This document shows positions 33,580 to 45,374 of a stretch of DNA of 64,000 nt, piece by piece. Under the pieces are notes generated by a model. It had not been told where the DNA came from. It saw nothing but the letters and a program-made list of their open reading frames with translations, and made no database searches. Where the stretch lies: NCBI RefSeq assembly GCF_000005505.3, contig NC_016132.3, positions 18,528,501 through 18,592,500 on the forward strand. The letters run 5' to 3'. The stretch's first letter is position 1, and each line of letters opens with the position of its first letter. The translations under genes and the position numbers were made by a program. The DNA is from Brachypodium distachyon (Eukaryota > Streptophyta > Magnoliopsida > Poales > Poaceae).

Positions 33580-35287
33580 CGGCGGCGAGGAGAGTGCTCA
33601 GCGAGCATTCCGAGAGGTTCCGAGGAGTTTTGGGGGTTGTTTCTCTGGGCTAATCCGGTACGGTGATCGCGAGTTTGGCTCGACCGACAGAGTTGGGGCG
33701 GAGCAGGACGGGGTCGAAAGTGCATTGATCAAGCTGGCACGACCATTGGGGATTTGGGGGTCGATATCTCGGAGCCGGATTGAACGCCGCCCTCCAGTCT
33801 CGAGAGGCTTATCCTTCTCAAAAATAAATCATCTTAAATTGTTTGAAAAGTCTGTTAACATTGTTCAAATTGAACTTCAGACTTCAGAAAATCATAGTTT
33901 TCAAAATAAAGTGGACAGAGAGCACCCCTGCGTCGCCCTCCTCTGCGACACGGGGGGGACCCTAGCCGCCGCCGGAGGGGGTGTCGGCGAAGCCCGCGCA
34001 CGCCTAGGGAAAGTGGCGGCGGGCCTGTTTTCCTTCCCCTCCGGTTCTCCCTCATGGACTCTGCGACGTGGGGGGCTCTTCGGCGGCGCGGGGCTGCGTG
34101 GCTCCGAAGGGGTGTTGGCATGCGTCGCCGGAGCGCAGAGGTACGGCGGTGGCTCGAAGGTCGGCAGTGTGGCGGCTTGGCAATCGCCGGGGCCAGATCT
34201 GCCGGTGGCGGCGCTGAATCGGGGCGTGCAGTGTTGGAACTGATGCTGCGTCGAGCTCGACAATGTGGGGGGGGGGGGCGATAAGGGGCACGCGGGGGGG
34301 GGGGGGTGGCTTAGGGTTGCGATGGTGTGCTGCGACCTGCGGTAGTTTGTTAGATCCGCAACGTGGGGCGGTTGCAGCGCCCCTGGCCAGTGGTGATTTT
34401 GGTCGTGTGGCATCGACTGGCCTCTGGTTAGTCCTTCGGTTGCTGCGAAGCTATTGTTCTTGTTTGCGCTGGGGACTGCATGCGAAAACCCTGCACCGTC
34501 TCTTGTGTTGGCGACGACGGCATTCTCGGACGTCACTCCCTTCTTGAAGGCATCGTCGTGGAGCCGTACTACATCCCACCATTTGCGGAAGAGGTGTCTC
34601 CATGCGAAAACTCAGATGCGTTTTTCAGATCGGGCAACGACGGCGTCTTCGGACATCGTGTCCTCCTTGGAGGCGTTGCCTTTGGAGCCCTCTTCTGACG
34701 GCGCAGATGGGAACTTGGCACAGATGGCGACTTCGTGATGCACGGACTTGCTGATGCGCGAGTTGTTGTTGTCGGGGCAGCCTCTTCTTGCTCTGGTCGT
34801 CGAAGAAGCCCAGTTTTGTGTACCTTCTTCTACTGCAAGGATCATACGACATGTTTTATTGTTTTCGTCACATATGACATGGCTGTGGGACACGCAAGTC
34901 AACCACACAAAGTCATGGGGCTTAAAGTCACACAATCCACACCGGTTTTATCTGGCAAGGATTCTCTGCAGTAAGTCACCTGACTTTGTGTGGCTGACGT
35001 GCGGGCCACACAGAAGTGGGACCCACAAGTCAGCCACACAAAGTCATGAGACTTAAGTTAGACAATGTACACGGGGTTTTATACTTTTATTGTACATGAT
35101 CTTATGGACGACACCAAAAGCAATCTTGAATTTAAAAACATGCCGTATCACCTAACTCAATAAAACTAATTTGGTCGATGATGCTGTAGTTTCTTGATAT
35201 AAAAAGGAATGTTTGAGCACCAATTGCTTTGGTTTGCTTTTGTGATCCTAGCAAGGTGTACCTGATTGTAGCATAAATAGATAAGCA
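33580..35287. other. GC-rich repeat-like region, no gene identified
   Basis: 33580-33900 continues the sequence interrupted by the gypsy element, without a recognisable product. 33900-34740 is GC-rich, has two long G runs (about 34263-34275 and 34296-34307), and repeats GACGACGGC, CTCGGACGTC and CTTCTTGAAGGCATCGTC words that resemble a grass retroelement leader. Open frames here carry no domain. Low-complexity coding-like patterns are best explained by composition. Confidence 0.4.
34885..35082. repeat. Direct and inverted repeats around CACACAAAGTCATG
   Basis: A direct repeat (about 34885-34954 and 35022-35082) shares CAAGTCA, CCACACAAAGTCATG, CTTAA and CGGGGTTTTA-like words. Between them, 34978-35000 (GACTTTGTGTGGCTGACGTG) is inverted relative to 35024-35046, giving a stem of about 20 bp. 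It may be the end of a transposon; no family assigned. Confidence 0.6.
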
Positions 35288-35292
35288 ATACT

Positions 35293-38260
35293 TGATGGGT
35301 TCGTTGTAGGGAAAACAAAAAAAATCCTACGAGAAGTGCGGAAGAAACCCAAGATCATATCTACTAGATGTAAGTAACGAGAGAGATTATGAGCATCATA
35401 CCCTCGTAGACCACAAAGCGTTACGATCACGGGATCGTTGTTGGCGTAGTGGAACTTTCGATGAGACCAATCTCAATGCCGAACAGACGACACCTCCTTG
35501 GTATCCACACGTCCAGCTTCACGTCGTCTCCTCCTTCTTGATCCAGCAAGCGAGGGGAAGAAGTTGATGAGATTCCAGTAGCACGACGGCGTGGTGTAGG
35601 GTATGGTGGAGTTCTCCACGGGCAGGGCTTCACCTTGCGCGTGAGAGGAGGAGGTCGGGGAGAGGAGCAGCGTTAGGCCAAGGGGCAGCCCCTCCCCTCC
35701 TTATATAGGGGAGGAGGCCGACGGCAAGACATGTAAAGTAGACAATCTTACCTTTCCTTTCTTGCCTCTCAAGAAATAGGAATTTGATCACATAGGAATC
35801 AATTCCCTAATTCAATTTTTCCCTTTCCTTTCCTAGAGGTGGCCGGCCACGGAGTCCCGGAAGGATTCCCAATCCTTTTGTTCGGTCTCCCCACGTGGTG
35901 GACAGCTCCCACCGAAGGCTTCCCTTTCCCCTAATGGTCCTAAGGGGATAATTAATTAGATTTCTCTAATTAATTACTACAGAGGCCCAATTAAATTCTC
36001 AAGAATAATCCGGAACATTTCAGAACCTTCCGAGAACTTCCAGAACCTTCTAGAATATTCTCGGTCAATACCGGAAAATATCCCGAACTTTTTCGAAACA
36101 GCTTTCTCATATATAATTCTTTATCTCCGGACCATTCCGAAGCTCCTCGTGATGTCCTGGATCCCATCCTGGACTCCGAATCAATATTCGATATCACCAT
36201 CTATTATCTCATTGTACCCTAGTGTGAAATTATAGGTGATGTGTAACATTGGCAAGTGTTTTAGATGAAACATTGATGTGGATATTTTGGTAATATGGAT
36301 ACTTGTGTGATGACATGTATCTTGTTTGGACTTAGTGCTTTGCTAGTGGTGTGTTGATCCATTAGTTTCTTATGTGAAAATATGGCGTGAGTTGTGTGAA
36401 ACTTACCCTGAGTCAAGTCGCGGACTTGTGCTTGTACTTGTTATTTGTGTGTTCGCTTTCAGCTGTTGCCAGAGCTAGAGGAACGTAGTCGATGATGGGA
36501 TCGAGGGACGAAGCTTGGGAGAAGCTGAGGTCGAGGGATCAAGGTCATGCGGGACGTTCGTGCGAAGGAACAATGGAAGTGAAGGCTACGATGATCCGAA
36601 AGGGCACCGGTTTGTCGTACGTTGTTTATACCGGAGATGTACGGTATTGGAGATATTCGACACGTGATGGTCGAGTTTTGAAGACATCACAAGAAGAGTT
36701 GATGTCATGGAGTGGCATCGACTGGCATCGGCGTGAAGACATGTAGGTCCAGCCGTGGCTGGATGAGAGCAGTTTAAAGATTAAACAGTAGCATCATCAA
36801 CATGGCGTCCGATGGAAAAGCGGTCCACATGAAAGTTGTGCGCGTCGTCGAGGCGAACAACGTTTCTTTTGGACTCACCTCAATCTGAGATCGTATGCGG
36901 GCCCCACGGGCAGAATACCGACCGAGACAGAGGAGTTGGTGTTGGATTCGGACTCGGTTTAGGGTCGCGAATTTTCCCTTATAAATAGAGGGCGTCCTAG
37001 TTAGAGTTTTACTAAGGACGTGAGGGAACTCAGAGGTTTGGATCTAGATCAATTCTTGGAGAGTTCTTAGATGCATGGTTGCATCTTTTGTAATCGATCG
37101 ACATCGTTGCAATTAAGAGATTCGTTGGCGGTGTCATCTTTGTTTTTCTTGGATCTTCGTGGATTATTCGTGTTAGATCTTTCTAACACTTTGCTGCAGA
37201 TTTATCACGAGTTCATAATACTTTGCTGCAGGTTTATCACGAGATCAAGGAAAGATCGCGATTACTTCATCTTTCTTGTTATTCCTCAAAATCGATTATA
37301 GATTAATTCTCGGAAAAGTTTTAATTTGCTTCCGCGCAATCATTCACCCCCCCCCCTCTGATTGCCTATCTCGTTCTCACACCTAGCGACATTAAGCGTT
37401 AAGTGTGTGACCCTACGGGTTCGAGAACATGCGGACATGACCGAGACACCTCTCTGATCAATAACCAATAGCGGGACCTGGATGTCCATAAAGGTTCCCA
37501 CATATTTCACGAAGATCTCATCGGTTGAACCACGATGTCGAGGATTCAATTAATCTGGTATCTAATTCCCTTTGTCTCGCGATATATTACTTGCCCGAGA
37601 TTTGATCGTCGGTATCACCATACCTAGTTCAATCTCGTTACCGGCAAGTTCTCTTTACTCGTACCGCAATATAATATCCCCGTGACTAAACACATTAGTC
37701 ACATGCTTGCAAGCTCATTAGAATGTTATATTACTGAGAGGGCCCAGAGATATCTCTCCGTCACATGGAGTGACAAATCACAGTCTTGATCCATACAACC
37801 CAACAAGCACCTTCCGATATACCTGAAGAACACCTTTATGATTACCCAGTTACGAGATGACGGTTGATGTGCACAAAGTATTCTTCCGGTATTAGAGAGT
37901 GGCATGATCTCATGGCCTAAGGAAATGATACTTGACATAATAAAAGCATTAGCATTTAAACTTAAGTGACACGATAAAAAACTATACTTAGGTTTGGGTC
38001 TGTCCATCACATCATTCTCCTAATGATATGACCTCGTTATTAAATGACAACACATGTCTATGGTTACGAAACCTTAACCATCTTTTAATCAACGAGCTAA
38101 TCTAATAGAGGCGTATTAAGGACACGGTATTTATTTATTTATCCACATATGTATTTAGCTTCCTGTTAATACGATTATAGCAAGAATAATAAACCTTTAT
38201 AAAAACGAAGAAATATGATAATAACAAATTTATTATTGGCTCTGGCACATATTTCCAACA
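35293..38260 (-). mobile_element. Angela/BARE-like copia solo LTR, split by another solo LTR
   Basis: Read on the minus strand, the sequence begins TGTTGGAAATATGTGCCAGA at 38260 and ends ...CTACAACGAACCCATCA at 35293, closely resembling LTRs of Angela/BARE/WIS elements, the dominant Triticeae copia family. A 5-bp target duplication, ATACT, is present at 35288-35292 and 38261-38265. Minus the inner insertion the LTR is about 1.8 kb, the normal length. A TATA-like box (CTTATATAGGG on the plus strand, about 35699) and a GC-rich U5 are visible. No internal domain or second LTR is present, so this is a solo LTR left by recombination. Confidence 0.87.
36223..37381 (+). mobile_element. Solo LTR nested in the Angela-like LTR
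   Basis: A 1159-bp insertion, TGTGAAATTATAGG...TCGTTCTCACA, flanked by perfect CCTAG duplications (36218-36222, 37382-37386). TG...CA ends and a 5-bp duplication mark an LTR. A promoter-like TATAAATAGAGGG is at about 36981, and the end CATTCACCCCCCCCCTCTGA is the wording seen just before the primer site of many grass copia elements. No internal region remains. Confidence 0.82.
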
Positions 38261-38385
38261 ATACTGCAATCATGTGATTTGGGGTTGATCCAAATACAAT
38301 CGGTCAGCACGTCCACAAGCAATACTGCAATCATGTGATTTGGCGTCTTCAGCTGTTGGTCCAAACACAATCGGTCAACACGTAC
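38256..38385. repeat. Short tandem duplication beside the solo LTR
   Basis: Two copies of about 60 bp (from about 38260 and 38320) share CAATACTGCAATCATGTGAT, TTGGTCCAAA-like and CACAATCGGTCAACACGT-like words. The second has an extra CTTCAGCTG segment. Confidence 0.8.
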
Positions 38386-38820
38386 ACAATTTGATTTCGT
38401 AAACACGGTCGTTGGCAGCAGCGATAATCCATCCATAGCACCCGTTACACGTTTCTGGTCCACGAGATCATCTCGGATCGCGGTCACCGGTCAGCGATCA
38501 ACAGACAGCCGCACAGCATCCGGAACTCCCGACCACCCCAGAAGTTCCGACCCGGTCCACCATCCCGCTATGGAAACGCGCAAATATCTCCGCGTCGCAC
38601 GTTGCCGACCTGCCAGCCGCCCACGGACCCGATCCAGGCCGGATCCAACCCGATCACCAATTCTGCCCCATCCATGCTTTCGGTAGTTCGCTCGCCTAAA
38701 ACGAGTGGCGCGCACGGCACCGCCAGCGCGGCGAAGCCGTGTCCGGTAAGGAACCGGCTGGCGCCAGGCCGGATTCGCTTCCTCCTCCTCCCCCACGGCT
38801 CCACCGCCTTTGCCCCCTGC

Positions 38821-38828
38821 TATAAAAA
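38821..38828 (+). promoter_or_regulatory. TATA box of a strong promoter-like region
   Basis: TATAAAAA follows a GC-rich, CCTCC-rich upstream region (38690-38820) and precedes a CT-rich leader from about 38850, the organisation of a grass gene promoter. It faces right, into the noncoding locus. Confidence 0.6.
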
Positions 38829-39659
38829 GCGCCCAGGTGCGCCCTTTCCTCCTCGCGCTCTGGTCTCGCCTCTCTTCGTTGGCCGCGGCCCGCGCCTCGC
38901 TCTCGCCTCTTCGCGTTTGCGGCGACTGTTTCCCTTTTCTCATCCCTTTCTCGTCTCGCTCGATTATTTCGAGTTGCCTTCCCTCGATTTGATTTCGCTT
39001 CGTCGTCGCCCTTGTCTTCCTGCCCGCAGATTTCGATGCCCGTCTCCGTGCGATCTGGGGGAGCGATCCGGATTCGATCGAGTTGTTTTTGGTTTGCGTT
39101 CTCTGTCTCTCTGAGAATCTGATTTTGCGGCATCTGCTTCGGTTCGGAAATTCGGGTCCTCTGTTTCTTGTTCGCCTCCACACGTTGGTTGCAGGATTGG
39201 ACCTGGTGGATTTGGGATTGAAGCTCCGCTCCTGGTGTCTTCGTCTTGACTCTTGAGGCGAGGGGAATTCGAAGCAGGTCAGTTTCTGGTGCTCGGTCAG
39301 ATCGGTCCATTGGTTCCGTCACCTGCGCTCGGTGATTTCAGATTTTGATGGCTCGTCCGTGTGGTCTCCTGGATCTATGTTCCTGACAAAGCGCTCTCTT
39401 CTGAGTTCCGACGAGTTACCGTCATACGTTAATATATGAGGTGGATTCGAAGCCCTGGTGGATTCTTATTAGCAGCTGATCTCGCTTGTGGTATGTGTTT
39501 CCCTCTTTTAGATGCAGAAGGGAGTCAGAGATGAACCAAGTTCTGCAGAGATGAGCCGAATGGTAGAGGTTTGCGTTCCTAGTTATTTTGATTGGTTGCG
39601 GTTCAAAGGTTATTATAATCAGAACGTCTGACATGAAGTTTTGGTGTTAAATTGAAGCT

Positions 39660-40545
39660 AGATCAGATCGCTTTTCAAACTGCAAATTTGTGTTTGGATA
39701 ATCAATCTCAATCCCCCTCGATTTACTTCCTTCATAGTACAATTTCGTGTCCGGTGATTCTGATTTGGATTTGTTGGTGGTTCTACAGAGATGGGGAATT
39801 TTAGAGCTTAGCGGGAGATCCTATTTTGCTTCAGTCATCCCTTTTCAACCTGCAACTTGATCAGTGTTTGGATAATCAATCCCAACCCCACTCGATTTAC
39901 TTTCTTCGTATGCACAGTACAATTTCGTCTCTGCCAATTCTTATTTGTATTTGCTGGTGGTCCTATCCTACAGAAATTGGAATTACACAGCTTAGAGGGA
40001 GATCCTATTTTGCTTCAGTGGGATCGCTTTTCAACCTGCAACTTGATCTGTGTTTGGATAATATCTCAACCCCCCTCGAGTTACTTTTTTCCTATGCACA
40101 GTGCAATTTCATCTCTGGCTATTCTGATTTGGATTTGCTGGTGGTTCTACAGAAATTGGAATTATACAGCTTTGGGGGAGATCCTATTTTGCTTCAGCAA
40201 GGGCACTCCCTTCTGTGTTTGGAACTTTGGATAATGAGTCCCTCAATTTAATTTCTTCGTCTGCACATATGAATTTTAGTCTCCAACGATGGTTCTAATT
40301 TAGATTTTTGTTGGTGGTTATTTAGAAATTGAAATTATAGAGCTTAGCGGAAGGTTTTATTCTGCTTCAAGATGGAGCGGCAGCGGGCACTTCCTTCAGA
40401 GTTTGGATAACGTGTCCCTCGATTTAATCTCTTCGTCTGCACATTCATTTTAGTCCAACAATTCTGATATTGGATTTGTTGGTGGTTTCCCAGAAGTTCG
40501 ATTGTATAGCTTAGTGGCTGGTTCTAATTTGCTTCAGCATGGTTC
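39660..40545. repeat. Tandem array, about five units of 175-190 bp
   Basis: Units start near 39665, 39836, 40021, 40199 and 40370. Each carries TTTGGATAAT, CTCGATTTACTTTCTTCG-like, a TTCT-ACAG/AAATTGGAATTA-like segment and GAGATCCTATTTTGCTTCAG-like text. The last two units are the most diverged. Each unit contains one acceptor-like TTCTACAG or CCTACAG. Confidence 0.85.
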
Positions 40546-40837
40546 CGGCGGTTCTTTTCGTGACTTAACTCTTCCCATCTTCGATTATTGAATTTCCAAA
40601 TGGTCGGTAATTCTCAGCTTCTTGCAGATACTGGCTTGAAGGGACATAATTGCAATTTGGAACCGGTGTAATCTAGCTGACCCTCCCAGACAGCTTAACC
40701 ACCTTCATTTCCCCATAGTATTTTATGCATTCTCTAGCTAAGCAGCCCAACTTTCCTCTAAATCTTTTCTTACAGAAAGGTCTTCCTCATTGCAGGACAT
40801 ATTTGACGAGTTCAAGTCGAACCTAATGCTTATTTAC

Positions 40838-41197
40838 TGAGTCGAATTTTGCTGATCTCTTAATCCACTATCTTCTCAATTCATCATAAATTAGAACCAT
40901 AATATCTTACTAGTAAATATTTGAAATTCAGATTGATCAGCAAAGGTGCACCGTTCTAAGGATGATTTGGAGCTACTAATGGCACATCCTATCCTACAAG
41001 CAAAAAAACTGGACTGAGTCGAATTTTGCATATCTCTTAATCTACTATCTTCTCAATTCATCATAAATTAGATAACCATAATATTTTACTAGTAAATATT
41101 TGAAATTCAGATTGATCTGCAAAGGTGCAACATCCTAAGGATGATTTGGAGCTACTAATGGCACATCCTATCCTACAAACGAAAAAAACTGGGCACT
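40838..41197. repeat. Tandem duplication, about 177 bp x 2
   Basis: Copies at about 40838-41014 and 41015-41197 share GAGTCGAATTTTGC, ACTATCTTCTCAATTCATCA, ACTAGTAAATATTTGAAATT and GGATGATTTGGAGCTACTAA. Identity is very high, with only scattered changes, so this duplication is younger than the array at 39660-40545. Confidence 0.92.
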
Positions 41198-44148
41198 ATC
41201 TTTATCTATTACACTCTTATTTCGAGTCATCTTGTTCTTTATTTTTTCTGTTTAGCTGCTTTACATATCTTTGATTTAGGATTTTGCTTATACCCTTACC
41301 GTGGTTGCAGATATCATTGCCCAGGCCATGCTTGCAGTTACTCGAAATCTGTTAGATCACTTGGTTTGCTCTTTCCCTCTCTGGTTCAGTTGGTGTTTGT
41401 ATTCCCGACCCGCCTTGTTGGTTGCAGGATATATAGTTGAAATTTAAATGGACCTATAGCAGAATCTGTGCTCTTCTAGTGGAGTCAGGTCGGTCACAGT
41501 TGTTCGGTTCATTTGTGTTCGCCACCTCGACGCATTTGTTGCAGGAGACTAGATCTGGTCTGGAATATGTGCACTTCTCATGTGGAGTCAGGTCAGTCAC
41601 AGTTGTTCGGTTCATGGTTCATTTGTGTTTTGTCGCCTCCACGCGTCTGTTGCCGGAGATCATGAGGTGGTTTTGAGGCCCCGTGTTGGTTATTATCATA
41701 ACAACTGATCTTGCTTGTGGTATTTGGCTGTGCTCCTTGAGATGCAGGAGGTGATTGTTGTGGATGGATGAGTCAAAAGGGTTGAGGTTTGCTTACTGTT
41801 CGTTCTTTTTCTTATTGGTTGTGGTTCAATGCTGTATCTGGTATGGTCAGATCTCGTGAGCTGGTGTTGGATTCATGCTTGATTGGATCGTTGATCATAT
41901 GGTCGGAGAACTTGAACTTGCTTGGATAACCACCCCACCTCTTTGTCTGCTCAGTTCAATATTGGGTATATGACAAATATGATCTGTATTGTTGGTTCTC
42001 CAGAAAATTGTACTTACATGACTCGGCGGGATGTCTTGCTTTGCTACCCCATGTTACTAGCAGTTCCTTCTGTGACTTCAACAATCTTTTCAAACTTACT
42101 TACCAACATGAATGCGCTGCCTTTGTCAGTAATTCTCTGCTCTTGCGGATGCTGACACTTGGATGAGACGTAATCTGGAACCGCTGCTTGTGTCCAATAG
42201 ATCTCTGCTAGTCAGACCATCCTTAATCCCAATCCATCACTGTTTGATGCATGATTTATCTGCTTAAGCAGCTTCTTTCTGCCAAACTACAAAAATCAAA
42301 GAAAGGTGTTCATTGCAGGTCCTAGCTGACGATTTAGGTCCAACACTCCAACCTGATGCTGCAGTTGGGTTATCTATTTGCAGATATTCTAAATTTGCTA
42401 CCTTCTCCATTCATTCAAAACTTAACCTATATAAAGTGGTCATACTGAGGCTATATCTGAACACTCAGATTGATCTGCAGATGTGCAAGATTAGAAGTGC
42501 GCTCTGGAGCTTCAATCTAGATGTCCCATCCCACACACCAAAAACTCAGTGTACTCTATTAGATCTCTTAAAGCTCTTGTTTTAAGCCTTTATTAAAACT
42601 TCTGCTTTGCCTTGGTTGCTTGTAGCTTTGATTTGAGTTCTTTTTTTTGCCTCTGCCTCTCTGTGGTTGCAGATTACATTTAAGCCCAAGCCATGCTGTT
42701 AGCCACTGGAAACCTGTTATATTCTGGTTTGCTATGTATCTATCCGTGATTCCTTACATCTACTCTGCATTCCGTGTTGTTAGTTTCCTGGGCATGTTCT
42801 TTGCAGTATATACGTTTTGGAAAGGGTGGGGGGGGGGGGGGGTGGTGGCTACCTGTGCCCTGTACGACGAGTCAGGTTAGTGTTCTTGACAGTCTGTTCA
42901 GTTCCTCCACCGATGGCTAAATAATTCTCAAGGTGAATTTGGCACCCTGGACTAGTTCGTACTGATAGAAATTGATTTTGACTGGTATTTGTTTGTGCCC
43001 CTCTAGATATAAGACAGTACTTGTGGAGAGTGGACAAAGAGGTTTGGTTAGTTCACGTCTGCTCTTTCTGTCAGATACCAGTTTTTGTGGCAACTGGGAT
43101 TTCAATTGTGTTGGTCAGATTCACATGGTTGAAGTCTTGAAGATTTGAAGCTTGACCGAACTTGTAGAACTGGAGTCTGCAATGCTTCTTTTTGCTTATT
43201 TGATCTGTTGATGTGAGGAGTTTGTTCTGTGCGACAATGGTTTGGATACTTGGTTGTTTTCCAGCGACTGATATGACCGGAATTCTTTCGGGCCTCAGCA
43301 ACTGGAATGGGCTGAGTGTAGGAGTTCCTTCACGATAAATAATCCTCTCAAACTTCTTATTGATAATTTACATATGAAGTGCTGTTCAATGCTTGCTAGT
43401 AATTATTAGTTTTGTGCAGATCTGGCATACAGTGAGGAAATCGATACTGATGTGGAAGAATGCATGGCTTCGCTAAACCAGGCTTATCCATCTCCCTTCC
43501 CATGTTTTGCATGTTTTCGTTGTTGACCGGCTTTCTCCAAATGGTTTAGGATTATGGAATTCGTTCATTGTAGGCATTGCTGATAATTCTCCAAGAGGGA
43601 CCTAATGTTGTCATGCATGCTTTGTTTGTTAGAAAACCAATTATCTCAGCTGTTATAAGTGTAGTAATCAATACTCCTCAGAGGAAATGCTTGATTAGGA
43701 AGTTGGAAAATTCAGCATGGAGAAGTTTCCCGCAACTGTGATAATTTTTTTTTGTTGGCTTCCAGCATTGAAGTTTCAAATATGGATGTTGGACTAGAGC
43801 TTTCCATTTGTGGATTTATTCAACGGATTTCCTCTCATGATAAGTGATCAACTCAGACTTGCATTTTTAATATGTTTCAGAAGCACCTTACCTTTGCAGA
43901 AATATCTCAACACCATTAAGATGTAGATGCTCTGTGATGTGACAGTCTTTCACTACCTGAGTAATTTGCCAAAAACTAATATGAAAATCTTTGATAAGAT
44001 CATTTGCTCACTTCTGGTCATCTTGGAAAAAGAATCTGAATAAGCTGAGAAATTTGTTGACAAACTCACTTAAACCCACAACTTTTGTTGACCTGCCACT
44101 ATCTGAATTCTGAATGTTGTTGAGTCAATTCAGTGGCATGAAGAACTT

Positions 44149-44316
44149 GATTGCTGTGCAGATTACTGTGTAACTATGGAGTTATGGATTGCTGTGCAGA
44201 GGTTGGCTTTCATCTTGAGTATTAGCAGTTCTGATTGCTGTGCAGATTACTGTGTAACTATGGAGTTATGGATTGCTTTACAGAGGTTGGCTTTCATCTT
44301 GAGTATTAGCAGTTCT
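44149..44316. repeat. Tandem duplication, 84 bp x 2, almost identical
   Basis: Copies 44149-44232 and 44233-44316 read GATTGCTGTGCAGATTACTG through GAGTATTAGCAGTTCT and differ at about two positions (GCTGTGCAG versus GCTTTACAG). Confidence 0.93.
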
Positions 44317-45117
44317 GTTTCTGAGGGTATTTTTCATTCCTTGGAATATTTCAGATTTTTGGCACCACAATGTTCTCCAGAGAATGAAGCTTCTTAAGTT
44401 GGTTTGGTGTATACAAGTCAAACCATCTGGTATAAATGTCCTTTTTCGTGCCTGTTCAAATTTTCTTCTTATATATCTGGTCAGGATTAACTAGGTTCAT
44501 GACATCTGCAGTGTTTTATTTACTTGCACTGAACACTCAAGCTTGCACCACGTAGGACTGTCTTGACTCTTTGATCTCCCAGATTTATTTATCTGTTTGG
44601 TGCATCACATACTTTCTCTATACAACCAGCTAGTATTATTATTCATCCCAAGTCTTGGCTGAGTCACCATTTTTATTGTTGTTCGTGCCTACAGTTCATA
44701 CTTCTGTTCTTATCTGGCCAGGGCTACTCTATTCATCTAGCCTAGCTCATTGCATATTCATTTTTACCAGATCAAGGATACTTTTGGAGTTCAATTTTTT
44801 ACCACATTGCTTTTTTTATTGAATTATAAACAATTGTGATATCTAGTTGATCCAGTGTGTTATAAGCATCCTTGGTTGTGTTTTTTCAAAGGGTTATTTG
44901 ACTGTTCCTTTTCTCAACCATGGTTTGTTCAGTTAGATTTCATCCTGAAGCACATTGATTTGTTCATTTCTATTAAAAACGATTTAAAGGTGCCATGGAT
45001 ATATGTTATGATGTGTGATGGAATTGCTAGACCCTCAATCTAACTTCATTCCAGATTAAAGTTATCTGACTTCTTTTCAAGAATGTGATTGGTGTGTTGA
45101 TCGATTTGTTCTTAGTG

Positions 45118-45374
45118 GAAGACTCTAGTTGGGAGGTCTAGCAAAAGTTCGGTTAGGGGTGCTTTGAAGCTTGGACTTATCAACCTGACTGTTCTGACTG
45201 CTGATTGGTGATCTTGAAGTTACTTGATTTGGTCGAGGAAGACTCTAGTTGGAAGGTCTAGCAAAAAGTCGGTTAGTAGGGGGGCTTTGATGAAGATTGG
45301 ACTTACCAACCGTGTTCGCTCAGCTGACTGTTCTGACTTCTGATTAGTGATTTTGAAGTTACTTGATTTGGTAT
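45118..45374. repeat. Tandem duplication, about 120-137 bp x 2
   Basis: Copies at about 45118-45237 and 45238-45374 share GAAGACTCTAGTTGG, AGGTCTAGCAAAA, TCGGTTAG, CTGACTGTTCTGACT and TTGAAGTTACTTGATTTGGT. The second copy has extra bases around CCGTGTTCGCTCAG. Confidence 0.9.

Noticed and set aside
33557..34547. Several open frames of 75-230 codons on both strands
   Set aside because: GC-rich repeat-like DNA, no start context or conserved motif.
36780..36810. Sequence resembling miR172* (GTAGCATCATCAA)
   Set aside because: Only about 13 bases match and no miR172-like arm or hairpin partner was found nearby; it lies inside a solo LTR.
38491..39183. Minus-strand open frame of 230 codons
   Set aside because: Runs against the TATA box and CT-rich leader at 38821-39110; charged low-complexity translation without a domain.
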